64,000 bases of DNA, taken from assembly GCF_030433675.1 (NCBI RefSeq), contig NZ_JAROCB010000003.1, forward strand, positions 62,001-126,000, read 5' to 3'. The position numbers and the translations under genes were made by a program. Positions 51,405 through 59,777 of this stretch are shown piece by piece (the stretch's first letter is position 1; each line of letters begins with the position of its first letter). Source of the DNA: Leifsonia virtsii (lineage in GTDB: Bacteria; Actinomycetota; Actinomycetes; Actinomycetales; Microbacteriaceae). The notes below the pieces were generated by a model. That model was given only the letters and a program-made list of their open reading frames with translations. It was not told where the DNA came from and ran no database searches.

Positions 51405-51830
51405 TCAGCGGCTCGATGCGGCCCGGGAGACCAGCGTCCACCGGTTGCCGTGGGGCAGCGGCTCGTGCACGAACTCATCCACGAGCAGCCCGATGAGCGC
51501 GAGCCCTCTGCCCGACTCGCCGAAGTCGTCGGGATCCGGCATCGTCGCGCCCGACACGTCCACGTCGGCCGGCGCCGCGTCATCGGTCACCTCGGCGCGG
51601 AGCCCGTCGTCGGTGTGGCCGAGTTCCAGCTGCACACGCGCACGCGTTCCCTCGGAACCGTGCTGGATCACGTTGGTGACCACCTCGACGACCGCCAGCT
51701 CGAACGCACTGCGCCTGTCCTCCGCCAGGTCGGGACGCCGCACCGCCAGCTCCTCGAAGAGCAGGTGGACGCGATCGATCGCCTCCGCGTCGGCCGGCGC
51801 GAGGAACTCCGCGCGGAACCCGTCAGTCAC
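51405..51830 (-). CDS. Anti-sigma-type ATP-binding protein (RsbW-like HATPase)
   Basis: 141 aa. SAFELAVVEVVTNVIQHGSE is the N-box, LRAEVTDDAAPADV the D-box, and FGESGRGLALIGLLVDEF the G-box of GHKL serine kinases in partner-switching systems. Its start overlaps the STAS gene by eight bases. It would phosphorylate the STAS partner and hold an effector; no sigma factor gene is adjacent, so the effector may be something else. Confidence 0.9.
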   Translation of the reverse strand: MTDGFRAEFLAPADAEAIDRVHLLFEELAVRRPDLAEDRRSAFELAVVEVVTNVIQHGSEGTRARVQLELGHTDDGLRAEVTDDAAPADVDVSGATMPDPDDFGESGRGLALIGLLVDEFVHEPLPHGNRWTLVSRAASSR

Positions 51831-52155
51831 GGTAGGCGTCGTCGGGGCCGGGGTACACGCGGAGGATGCGGTCCAGGTTGGTGAGCCGCAGCACGCCGGC
51901 GACCTGCTCGGACGCCGCCACCAGCCGCAGGTCGCCGCCGGCGGTGCGTGCGGTCTTGAGGCCGCTGACGAGGGCGCCGAGGCCCGACGAGTCGATGAAC
52001 TCGACCCGGCTGAGGTCCAGCGCGAGCCTGGTGTGCCCCTCGTCCACGACGCGTTGGACCTCGCGGCGCACGGCCGTCGCGGTCACGAGGTTGATGCGGC
52101 CCTCGGCCGCCAGGACGGCGACGCCGTCGGGCCGGATGCTGGTGTCGATGTTCAT
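51823..52155 (-). CDS. STAS-domain anti-anti-sigma-type protein
   Basis: 110 aa from ATG 52155. IRPDGVAVLAAEGRINLVTA, LALDLSRVEFIDSSGLGALV with the phosphorylatable Ser in DSSGLG, and LRLVAASEQVAGVLRLTNLD are the SpoIIAA/RsbV fold. It overlaps the glycosyltransferase gene by four bases upstream and the ATPase gene by eight downstream. It is the expected target of the SpoIIE-type phosphatase encoded at 54021-55205. Confidence 0.92.
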   Translation of the reverse strand: MNIDTSIRPDGVAVLAAEGRINLVTATAVRREVQRVVDEGHTRLALDLSRVEFIDSSGLGALVSGLKTARTAGGDLRLVAASEQVAGVLRLTNLDRILRVYPGPDDAYRD

Positions 52156-54024
52156 CGGAACGGGGTGTCCTTCCTGGCCGCGTGGGCAACCGGTCCGCGG
52201 TACAGCGCCGCGCGCGGGATGATGCTGAGCACGACCAGGTCGTAGATCACCCAGACGGTGTTCACCAGGGTGCCGACGCCGTCCGCCGTTCCGGCGACGA
52301 CACGCAGGACACCGACGATCGCCGCGACGACGAGGACGACCATGGCGGTCAACTGCGGCCAGATCTGCCGCCACGGGATCGGGGCCCGGCCCTCGCGCTC
52401 CTTCGGCGTCACCACGAAGCCGAGCGGTCGCTTGAACCAGACATTCGCCGCCGCGGTCCAGCACGCCCGAATCCACAGCGGGAAGAGGGCGAGCGAGTAC
52501 TGCTGCCCGCGCCAGGTCCGAAGCCCGCGGGCGGCGACGAGGAACATCAGCTGGCTCAGCACGAAGTAGGGGATGAAGCGGGCGAAGAAGTCCACGCTCC
52601 ACGCCGTCACGGGCATCACGCCGGTCAGCAGGTAGATCACCGGCGCCGCGAGGTACACGACCGAGGCGAAGCCGGAGAGGTAGCTCCACATCGTCGCGAA
52701 GTACATCAACCGCTGGCCGCCGGAGAGACCGCGCTTGAGCAGCGGATTGTCCTTCAGCATCACCTGGAGCGTGCCCTGCGCCCAGCGCAGCCGCTGCCCG
52801 AGCATCGTCCCCAGGTCTTCCGGCGCGAGGCCGGTCGCGAGCAGCTCGTGATGGTAGACGCTGCGCCAGCCACCGGCGTGGAGCTGCATCGCCGTCGCCA
52901 TGTCCTCGGTCACCGAGATGGTGGCCATCGGCATGACGGGCTGCGCCTGACCGGGCCGGTCGACGGCGAGGGTGTCGGCGATCCGCTGCACGGACTCGAT
53001 GGCCGCGAGCGGCGAGAGGTCGCGCTCGGCCAGCCGTTCCAGGGCGACCTCGTCCACGACGAAGGCCCCCAGTTCGGAGTCCGCTTCCACCGGAAGGGCG
53101 GCGATGGCCCGCAGGTCCTCTTCCATGGCCGCGATGTCGCCGCGAACGGCGCTTCGGGAGAGCTCGTCGACCTCCCGCTGCAAGCGGTAGGTCACCTCCC
53201 CGACGCTCTCGCCGGCCCGGAGCCGGGCGGACGCCTCCTCGACCCTGGCCCTCACCTGCCCGATCACCCCGGGCGTGGCGGCGTCTGCCCTCGCGGCCCG
53301 CTGCGCTCTGGCGAGCATCCGCTCGGAGGCGCGCAGTGAGAGCCGCACGGTCCGTTCGACGTCTCGCACGTATCCGACCCTGCTGGATCGGGCCGTAGAA
53401 CAGGGGCGCCTGGTTCCCGAGCGGGTCGGCTTCGTCCACGTTGGAGAAGAACTGCGGGGTCTGAACGAGCGCGACCCCCGGATCGGCGAAGTAGCCGAGG
53501 GTCCGGTCGAGGATGAGCGGGTCGGGGATCTGGTCGGCGTCCAGGATCAGCAGGAACTCTCCCTCGGTGAGGAAGAGCGCGTTGTTGAGGTTGCCCGCCT
53601 TTGCGTGCCGCGGCTTGTCGACCCAGTCCTCCGTGCGGGTGACGTAGCCCAGGCCTTCGCGCGCGGCGGCCGCGCGCATCTCCGGCCGGTCGCCGTCGTC
53701 CAGCACCCAGGTGCTGTGCGGATACCGGATCGCCTTCGCGGCCCGGGCGGTGGTCATCACGAGGTCGACGGGTTCGTCGTACGTGGTGATGAAGACGTCG
53801 GCGGTGCCCTCCGGCGGCGCCTCCGGGCCGCTCCTGACCTTGACCCGCCACATGGTGAGGGCGAAGAAGAAGGTGTCGATCACGCTGTAGGTCTCGGCGA
53901 CGACGAGCGGGACGGCGATCCACCACGCGGACCAGTTCACGGAATCGAGCCACCGCCAGACGACGTAGTCGACACCCGCGAGGACCGCGAGGAGGCAGAC
54001 GACCCGGAGCAGGACCCGGCTCAT
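52152..54024 (-). pseudogene. Cellulose-synthase-like glycosyltransferase, reading frame disrupted
   Basis: The N-terminal frame (ATG 54024 to about 53377) has two membrane segments, ADVFITTYDEP, TWVLDDGDRPEM and LLILDADQIPDP (D and DxD), ending FYGPIQQG. The C-terminal frame (from about 53376 to 52152) begins YVRDVERTVRLSLR, has a long helical insert, ISVTEDMATAMQLHAGGWRS (TED), MLGQRLRWAQGTLQV (QxxRW) and several membrane segments. At the junction the family's conserved Gly/Asn/Arg stretch (about 25-30 codons) is missing and the frame shifts. All catalytic motifs survive on the two halves, but an intact protein cannot be made unless this is a sequence error. Overlaps both neighbours. Confidence 0.75.
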
Positions 54025-55205
54025 CGGTCACTCCTGCGCACGACGACGGCGGTCGAGTCGTCGATCGGCACGCCTGCGCGGGCGACGCTGAGGATGCGGG
54101 AGACGGCGCCCCCCGGCGTCGCATTGCCCCGAACGATCGCCTCGACGACCGGGAAGGCGCGGTCCCCGCCGATCGCGTCCAGGATGCCGTCGCTGATGCA
54201 GACGAGGGAGTCGCCAGGGCCGAGCCGGACCGTGTCCGGGGTCCGCGGCTCCGGGGTCGGGAGGCCCAGCGGCAGGGCGGCGCTGGGGAGCCGGTCGAGG
54301 CCGCCGTGCGCGCGGACGACCATGGCGAGGCCGTGCCCGGCGTCAACGTACTCGATCTCGCCATCGCGGTGCACGCGAGCATGGAACAGGGTGACGAACG
54401 TCGCGAGCTGGTCGAGATCCTCCTCCACCAGCCGGGAGGCCGCCTCGACGGAGTCCGAGAGGTCGGCGAAGTCCATGGCGCTGCGGAGGGCGGTACGCAC
54501 CGAGGCGCCGACGATCGCCGCGGCCATCCCCTTGCCCATGACATCGCCCATCGTCACGCAGAAGTCGTCGCCGACGTCGTACCAGTCGTAGAAGTCCCCG
54601 GAGACGCCCCGGGAGGGGTCGCAGCCGGCGGCGACGTCGAAGCCGGGCGCTCGCGGCTTCCGCCGGGGCAGAAGGCCCTTCTGGGCGATCGCCGCGCGGT
54701 CGAGCTCGTCGTCGCGGTTCAGCTCGTCCTCCACCCAGCTCGCCAGATCGCGGAGGACGCGCTCCTGCTGAAGGGTCAGCGTGTGCGGGACCGTGTCGAG
54801 CACGCACAGGGTGCCCACCGCCTCGCCCCCGGGAGCGTGCAACGGCTCACCCGCGTAGAACCGGAGATGCGGGTCGCCGACGACGAACGGGTTGTCGGCG
54901 AACCGGTCGTCGACCGACGCGTCATCGACGATGAGGGCGGCGTCCTGTCTGACGGTGACGTCGCAGAACGCTTTCTCCCGGGGAGCCTCGGAGGTCAGGC
55001 CGATGTGCGACTTGCGCCACTGCCGGTCCCTGTCGAGGAGCGTGATGCTCACCATCGGCACCCCGAACAGCTGCTGAGCGAGGCGCGTGATGCGGTCGAA
55101 GCGGGCCTCCGGCCCCGAATCGAGAACCCCCAGACCGCTCAGGGCGCGCTGCCGCGCGGCCTCCGCCTGCTGAACCGTGTCCGCTTCCACGACCATGGTC
55201 CCCAC
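54021..55205 (-). CDS. GAF-domain SpoIIE-type protein phosphatase
   Basis: 394 aa. Residues about 25-175 are a GAF domain (FDRITRLAQQLFGVPMVSIT, FYAGEPLHAPGGEAVGTLCV). Residues about 200-394 are a PP2C/SpoIIE phosphatase: GVSGDFYDWYDVGDDFCVTM, GDVMGKGMAAAIVGA, YVDAGHGLAMVV, LVCISDGILDAIG and DDSTAVVVRR carry the metal-binding Asp residues. A start at ATG 55196 is also possible. It would dephosphorylate the STAS partner in response to a small signal. First gene of the four-gene operon, overlapping the glycosyltransferase start. Confidence 0.93.
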   Translation of the reverse strand: MGTMVVEADTVQQAEAARQRALSGLGVLDSGPEARFDRITRLAQQLFGVPMVSITLLDRDRQWRKSHIGLTSEAPREKAFCDVTVRQDAALIVDDASVDDRFADNPFVVGDPHLRFYAGEPLHAPGGEAVGTLCVLDTVPHTLTLQQERVLRDLASWVEDELNRDDELDRAAIAQKGLLPRRKPRAPGFDVAAGCDPSRGVSGDFYDWYDVGDDFCVTMGDVMGKGMAAAIVGASVRTALRSAMDFADLSDSVEAASRLVEEDLDQLATFVTLFHARVHRDGEIEYVDAGHGLAMVVRAHGGLDRLPSAALPLGLPTPEPRTPDTVRLGPGDSLVCISDGILDAIGGDRAFPVVEAIVRGNATPGGAVSRILSVARAGVPIDDSTAVVVRRSDR

Positions 55206-55235
55206 TGTACTGACGGGTCTACCCGAGTCCAGTGG

Positions 55236-56060
55236 CTAGTGGTATTCGGTTCCGCCCGGGCAGCCGAAGAACTCCTCGAGTGTCGTCACGCCCGCCCGGT
55301 GCAGCTCGGTCGCGAGCGGCACGCCGACGAAGCGGAAGTGCCACGGCTCGAACGCGAAGCCGGTCACGGGCACCTTGTCGGCCGGATAGCGCAGCAGGAA
55401 CCCGAAGCGCCAGGCGTTCGCGGCGAGCCACCGGCCCTGGGCGGTGTCGGCGAAGCACGCGGCCAGCGAGCAGTTCGCCGGGACGGCGCTGATGTCGACC
55501 GCGTACCCGGTCTGGTGCTCGCTGTGTCCGGGCCGGGCGGTGTCCGTGTCGGCGTAGGCCTGGCCGTTGTGCGCGACATCGTCGTCGTAGACGCGCGTCT
55601 GCGACTCGTACGAGCGATAGGCGCTCTGCACGGAGAAGTCGAGCCCGGCCTCCGCCTTGCCCGCGTGGAACATGTCGACGACCGCGGCCGCCGTCGCCTG
55701 CCGCATCGGCTGGTCGTTCAGGTTCGGGACGTCGGGGTAGGTGAGGTCGGCCGGCACGTAGTCGAGCGGGTTCAGTCCGCGGCTCTTGTTGACCACGACC
55801 CACGGGCTGGCCGGGTCGTCGATCGACTGCGCTGTCTTGTCGAAGCCGAGCACCGACGGGGTCGGGACGGTGGACGGCGTCGGCCGCGGAGGGCGGGGAG
55901 TCGGCGTCATGCGGTGCGGGGTGCTCCTGTGGCTCGTCGGGCCTGCACTCACGGCCCCGGTCGCGCACGCGGACAGCGCGAACACCGCGACCAGCGCGGC
56001 CGCCGTCAGGGCAGCGCGCGTCGACAGAACCCGCCGTGTGCGGGCGCCCCCCGGACTCAC
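55236..56060 (-). CDS. D-alanyl-D-alanine carboxypeptidase, VanY-like lipoprotein
   Basis: 274 aa. Signal peptide with lipobox FALSAC, a Pro/Thr-rich linker, then an M15B domain: QSAYRSYESQTRVYDDDVAH, GHSEHQTGYAVDISAVP (zinc His and Asp) and FEPWHFRFVGVPLA (second His). It trims D-Ala from peptidoglycan stems. Signal and linker place it on the outer surface. Confidence 0.93.
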   Translation of the reverse strand: MSPGGARTRRVLSTRAALTAAALVAVFALSACATGAVSAGPTSHRSTPHRMTPTPRPPRPTPSTVPTPSVLGFDKTAQSIDDPASPWVVVNKSRGLNPLDYVPADLTYPDVPNLNDQPMRQATAAAVVDMFHAGKAEAGLDFSVQSAYRSYESQTRVYDDDVAHNGQAYADTDTARPGHSEHQTGYAVDISAVPANCSLAACFADTAQGRWLAANAWRFGFLLRYPADKVPVTGFAFEPWHFRFVGVPLATELHRAGVTTLEEFFGCPGGTEYH

Positions 56061-56079
56061 GGCATGAGCATAACCGAAG

Positions 56080-56991
56080 TTACTTCGACAGGCTCCAGAA
56101 GTGGCCGGTCGCGCCCGGGTGGTCGACGGTGATGGCCTCGTCGAGGTCGCGGTAGTCGCTGTCCTCGTTGTGTCCGACCATCTTGATCTTGATCTGCCCG
56201 TTCACGTTCTGCACCGCGGACACGATCTGGACGTGGTCGAGCGAGTCGTTGTTGTTCCAGTCGAACATCACGATGTCGCCGACCTTGATCTTGTCGCGCT
56301 GGTCGAAGGAGTACTCGGTGAGGCCGAGGCTCGCCGCGTTCTCGCGGAAGTACTGGTCCATCGACGGGACGTAGCCCCACGCCGGGCTCCAGTCCTCCGC
56401 CGCGTCGTGGTTGTACCAGTCGGCGTTCATCTGCCAGCCGCGGGCGATCAGCGTCTGGCTGACGAAGTTGGCGCAGTCGCCGCCGACGGGGTTGAGGTCG
56501 CCGTACTGGGCCGTGTTGTAGTTCTTCCAGTAGGTCAGCGCGTAGGCGAGCTGCTTGTCGACCGGCGTCTGCACCTGGTAGTCGTACGTGGTCGAGCCCG
56601 CGGTGGTCACCGGCTTGCCGCTCTTGTCCGTCACCGTGACGGGAACGCTCCCGGCCTGGAAGTTGGCGGCCGCGGGCACGCTGACGACGACCTTGTCGTT
56701 GGAGGCCTGGGTGACGGTGGCGGGCTGGCCGCCGATCTGGACGGCGCCGACCTTGCCGAGGTTGGTGCCGGTCAGGGTGACGGTGCCGCCGGAGACGCTC
56801 CCTGCCGCGGGCTGGATCGACGAGACGACCGACGAGGTCGCGGTCGGCGAGGGCGCCGCCGCCTGGGCGACGGCCTTGGTGACGGGCGACGGCTCGCCCG
56901 CGCAGGCCGTGAAGGCGAGGGCGGCGGTGGCCGCGACGGCGGTGAGCGCCAGGGTGCGGCGCGTGCGACGTGAGGGGCTGAGAGAACTCAT
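56080..56991 (-). CDS. Exported protein with IPT/TIG and putative amidase (Amidase_6-like) domains
   Basis: 303 aa from ATG 56991 (GAAGGTTGT upstream). Lipoprotein-like signal (ALAFTAC). Residues about 55-140 form an IPT/TIG immunoglobulin-like domain (SIQPAAGSVSGGTVTLTGTN). The C-terminal domain has GGDCANFVSQTLIARGW and KVGDIVMFDWNNNDSLDHVQ, with Cys and His of the NlpC/P60-like amidase fold. It probably binds or cleaves cell-wall material. 20 bp from the VanY-like gene and on the same strand. Confidence 0.85.
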   Translation of the reverse strand: MSSLSPSRRTRRTLALTAVAATAALAFTACAGEPSPVTKAVAQAAAPSPTATSSVVSSIQPAAGSVSGGTVTLTGTNLGKVGAVQIGGQPATVTQASNDKVVVSVPAAANFQAGSVPVTVTDKSGKPVTTAGSTTYDYQVQTPVDKQLAYALTYWKNYNTAQYGDLNPVGGDCANFVSQTLIARGWQMNADWYNHDAAEDWSPAWGYVPSMDQYFRENAASLGLTEYSFDQRDKIKVGDIVMFDWNNNDSLDHVQIVSAVQNVNGQIKIKMVGHNEDSDYRDLDEAITVDHPGATGHFWSLSK

Positions 56992-57295
56992 ACAACCTTC
57001 GGAGCGGATTCGGAGGCGGTCGGTCGGGGATGTTTCCACCGTACGCTCACAACTTATGCGTGACCTGGATGGGGGCCAGTCTCGTTCGTTTTGCACCCCA
57101 TCGACAGGCAGTGGGCCGCGGACCGCGCGGGGTGTTCGCCCCTGGCGAACGCCGGAGCCTTCCCGTGGTCGCGCGCGTTGTGAGCCTGCAGGCAGTGGGT
57201 GTAACTTTGCACTCTCCGCAAAATTCTTTGCCCCACACCGGTGTGACGCTCCGCGTGCCGGGCGTCCCTTCACCCGACTCTCGACCCGGAGACAG
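56992..57295. other. Divergent intergenic region between amidase and MFS genes
   Basis: About 300 bp without a gene. It holds a strong hairpin at 57131-57153 and short direct CTTTGC repeats near 57211-57236. It must contain the promoters of both divergent genes. I considered a riboswitch on the amidase side but saw no convincing consensus. Confidence 0.5.
57131..57153. repeat. Inverted repeat (10-bp arms) in the amidase/MFS intergenic region
   Basis: GGTGTTCGCC, CCT, GGCGAACGCC: nine of ten pairs are Watson-Crick and one is G-T. It may be an operator for the transporter gene 143 bp downstream. Confidence 0.7.
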
Positions 57296-59464
57296 ATGTC
57301 CAGTCAGACCAGCGCGGCGACCGCCGCTCCCAAACCGATCATGTCGCATCGCGAGATCCTCTTCGTGATCTTCGGCCTCATGGCCGGCATGTTCCTCTCC
57401 GCCCTCGACCAGACCGTGGTCGGAACGGCCATCCGCACCATCGGCGACGACCTGCACGGCCTCAGCCAGCAGGCCTGGGTCACCACCGGCTACCTGATCC
57501 TGTCGACGATCTCGACCCCGATCTACGGCAAGCTCTCCGACATCTTCGGCCGGCGTCCGCTGTTCATCATCGCGATCGTCATCTTCATCGTCGGCTCGAT
57601 CCTCGCCTCCTTCTCGACCTCGATGCTCGAGCTGGCGGCGTTCCGCGCCATCCAGGGCCTGGGTGCCGGCGGTCTGATGTCGATGCCGCTGGCGATCATG
57701 GGCGACATGCTCGCCCCGCGCGAGCGCGCCAAGTACCAGGGCTACTTCCTCGCCGTCTTCGGCATCTCCAGCCTGATCGGCCCGCTGGTCGGCGGCCTGT
57801 TCGCCGGCGCCGACCAGATCCTGTGGATCGCCGGCTGGCGCTGGGTGTTCCTGATCAACGTCCCGATCGGCATCATCGCCCTCGCGATGGTGCTCCGCTT
57901 CCTGCACCTGCCGAAGCGGTCACGCGGATCCGCCCGCATCGACTGGTGGGGCGCCGCGGGCGTCATCGTCGCGCTCGTCCCGCTGCTCCTGGTGGCCGAG
58001 CAGGGTCGCGACTGGGGCTGGGACAGCCCGGCGGCGATCGCCTGCTACGTGATCGGCGGCATCGGCATCGTCGCGTTCATCATCATCGAGATCGCGATGA
58101 AGGACGACGCGCTCATCCCGATCAAGCTGTTCCGCTCCAGCACCTTCTCGATGGCCACCGTCATCGGCGTGCTGGTCGGCTTCGGGATGTTCGGCGCCAT
58201 GCTGACCCTCCCGCTCTACCTGCAGATCGTGCTCGGGTCCTCGCCGACCGTCTCCGGCCTCCAGCTGCTGCCGATGATCCTCGGCCTGATGGTGTCCTCC
58301 ATCGTCTCGGGCCAGATCATCGCGCGTACCGGCCGCTACCGGCAGTTCCCGATCATCGGCACCGCGATGCTCGCCGGCGGGTTCTACTACCTGACGTTCC
58401 TGAAGTACGGCGACTCGTACTGGTTCATCGCGGGCGCGATGCTGCTCATCGGTCTCGGCCTCGGCCAGCTCATGCAGACGCTGACGATCGCCAGCCAGAA
58501 CTCGGTGGGCCTGCGCGACATGGGCGTGGCGACCAGTGCGTCCACGTTCTTCCGCCAGATCGGTGGAACGCTGGGCACGGCCGTGCTGCTGTCGCTGCTC
58601 TTCACGGTGTTCCCGACGAACATCAAGAGCTCGCTGACGGACACCCCGACGCTGACGGCGGCCCTGGACGCGGCCTTCACCCCGTCGGTCGCGAGCGCTC
58701 CGGAGAATAAGCAGATCATGGAGCAGAGCTACACCAAGATCGTCGACGAGACGACGAAGGCCACCCAGGCCGGTCTGCAAGCGGGTGTGACGAAGGCGCA
58801 GGATGCAGCCAAGGCCGCGGTCGCCCAGGGCGTCGCCTCCGGCGCGATCCCGCCGCAGGCGCAGGCCGCCGCCGAGGCGCAGGCCGTCGCGACGGCCACG
58901 CAGAAGGCGGGCGCCGCGATCGAGCAGAAGGCGCCGTACGCCACGGTCGCGGCCGACGGCACCGTCACGCTCGACTTCTCCGACGCGGCTGCCCGGTCGC
59001 AGTTCGTCGACTCGATCGTTCCGAAGATCCAGGACACGCTGAAGAAGCAGACGGCCTCCAGCGACAGCTCGGCGACCAACGACACGTCGTTCCTGAACGG
59101 CGCCGACCCGCGGCTGTCGAAGCCGTTCCTGGTGGCGTTCAACGCGTCGGCCGTGCAGGTCTACTGGGTCGCGATGATCGTGGTCCTGATCGCGTTCGTC
59201 CTGTCGCTGTTCTTCCGGACCCCGCCGCTGCGCGCCAAGTCGGCGCTGCAGGAGGCGGCGGACGACGCGGCCGCGGCCGAAGCGGCCAAGGACGCCGAGC
59301 GCGAGCCGGTCGGCGCGTACGCGTCGGTTTCGGAGGACGACGACGAGGAGTACGACACGGGCATCCTGGCGACCCGCGCGGCGAACGAGTTCGGCGCGCT
59401 CGTCGAGCCGGGTGTCGACACCGCCTCCACGCGGGCCCAGCACCCGCGGCCGGCGACCGACTGA
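57296..59464 (+). CDS. MFS multidrug transporter, DHA2 (14-segment) family
   Basis: 722 aa from ATG 57296. [20 protein letters not shown] is motif D1 and [20 protein letters not shown] motif A of DHA2 drug:H+ antiporters. QSAYTK-like region apart, a large outside loop (about 480-620) rich in Ala and Gln separates the last two membrane segments, which end with [21 protein letters not shown] long acidic cytoplasmic tail follows (SEDDDEEYD). Substrate unknown. Length above the usual 500 aa is due to loop and tail. Confidence 0.92.
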   Translation: MSSQTSAATAAPKPIMSHREILFVIFGLMAGMFLSALDQTVVGTAIRTIGDDLHGLSQQAWVTTGYLILSTISTPIYGKLSDIFGRRPLFIIAIVIFIVGSILASFSTSMLELAAFRAIQGLGAGGLMSMPLAIMGDMLAPRERAKYQGYFLAVFGISSLIGPLVGGLFAGADQILWIAGWRWVFLINVPIGIIALAMVLRFLHLPKRSRGSARIDWWGAAGVIVALVPLLLVAEQGRDWGWDSPAAIACYVIGGIGIVAFIIIEIAMKDDALIPIKLFRSSTFSMATVIGVLVGFGMFGAMLTLPLYLQIVLGSSPTVSGLQLLPMILGLMVSSIVSGQIIARTGRYRQFPIIGTAMLAGGFYYLTFLKYGDSYWFIAGAMLLIGLGLGQLMQTLTIASQNSVGLRDMGVATSASTFFRQIGGTLGTAVLLSLLFTVFPTNIKSSLTDTPTLTAALDAAFTPSVASAPENKQIMEQSYTKIVDETTKATQAGLQAGVTKAQDAAKAAVAQGVASGAIPPQAQAAAEAQAVATATQKAGAAIEQKAPYATVAADGTVTLDFSDAAARSQFVDSIVPKIQDTLKKQTASSDSSATNDTSFLNGADPRLSKPFLVAFNASAVQVYWVAMIVVLIAFVLSLFFRTPPLRAKSALQEAADDAAAAEAAKDAEREPVGAYASVSEDDDEEYDTGILATRAANEFGALVEPGVDTASTRAQHPRPATD

Positions 59465-59479
59465 CCCACCTCACCGAGA

Positions 59480-59515
59480 GAACGGCCGTCACCTCACCGG
59501 AGGTGGCGGCCGTTC
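59480..59515 (+). terminator. Hairpin terminator after the MFS gene
   Basis: About 16-bp stem (GAACGGCCGTCACCTC with GAGGTGGCGGCCGTTC, one G-T pair), 15 bp after the stop codon. No T-run, as is common in high-GC genomes. Confidence 0.75.
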
Positions 59516-59534
59516 CGCGTCCAGGCGAAGGGGA

Positions 59535-59574
59535 CGCGACACGCCGTCATCCCCCGGCGTGACGGCGTGTCGCG
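59535..59574. repeat. Long perfect inverted repeat (15-bp arms)
   Basis: CGCGACACGCCGTCA, ten-base loop, TGACGGCGTGTCGCG. It lies between the MFS terminator and the sugar-operon promoter. Could be a second terminator or a boundary against read-through from the left. Confidence 0.85.
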
Positions 59575-59652
59575 CCCGACGGAGTCTACGGGCGCACGCG
59601 CTTCGGACAAAACACCGGAACGGCGCGGATGAGAGCGCGACCACGAATGGAC

Positions 59653-59682
59653 TTGACACGAGCCGCGGCGGCGTTCTAGATT
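59653..59682 (+). promoter_or_regulatory. Promoter of the sugar ABC operon
   Basis: TTGACA (-35), 18 bases, TAGATT (-10). The LacI-type operators start 12 bases after the -10, so repressor binding would block transcription. Confidence 0.7.
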
Positions 59683-59693
59683 CTCCTGCAACG

Positions 59694-59734
59694 CGTGAGA
59701 GCGCTCTCACGCACATCGCATGAGAGCGCTCTCA
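59694..59734. promoter_or_regulatory. Two LacI-type operators (TGAGAGCGCTCTCA)
   Basis: Perfect palindromes at 59694-59711 (18 bp with CG-CG ends) and 59721-59734, centres 25 bp apart. The core resembles the TGGGAGCGCTCCCA site of CebR, the cellobiose repressor of Streptomyces. The regulator gene is outside the window. Confidence 0.88.
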
Positions 59735-59777
59735 GCGCGCACCAGGCGCACAGACCCACGCACAAAGGAGTGAACCC

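Noticed and set aside
49841-51583. Long antisense open frame across pgm
   Set aside because: It mirrors the pgm codon pattern in a third-position-GC genome; the translation is Arg/Val/Asp-rich and matches no family.
52182-53339. Long plus-strand open frame opposite the glycosyltransferase
   Set aside because: Same cause: a shadow frame with biased composition and no domain.
51823-54024. A single 733-codon open frame joining the glycosyltransferase N-terminus to the STAS domain
   Set aside because: The middle of this frame is Arg/Ala/Gly-rich noise typical of an off-frame reading in high-GC DNA. The real glycosyltransferase C-terminus and the STAS start codon are clear in their own frames.
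57030-57250. Cyclic-di-AMP or other riboswitch upstream of the wall-amidase gene
   Set aside because: Wall hydrolase genes in actinobacteria often carry such a riboswitch, but the conserved segments of that class could not be found; only an unrelated hairpin is clear.
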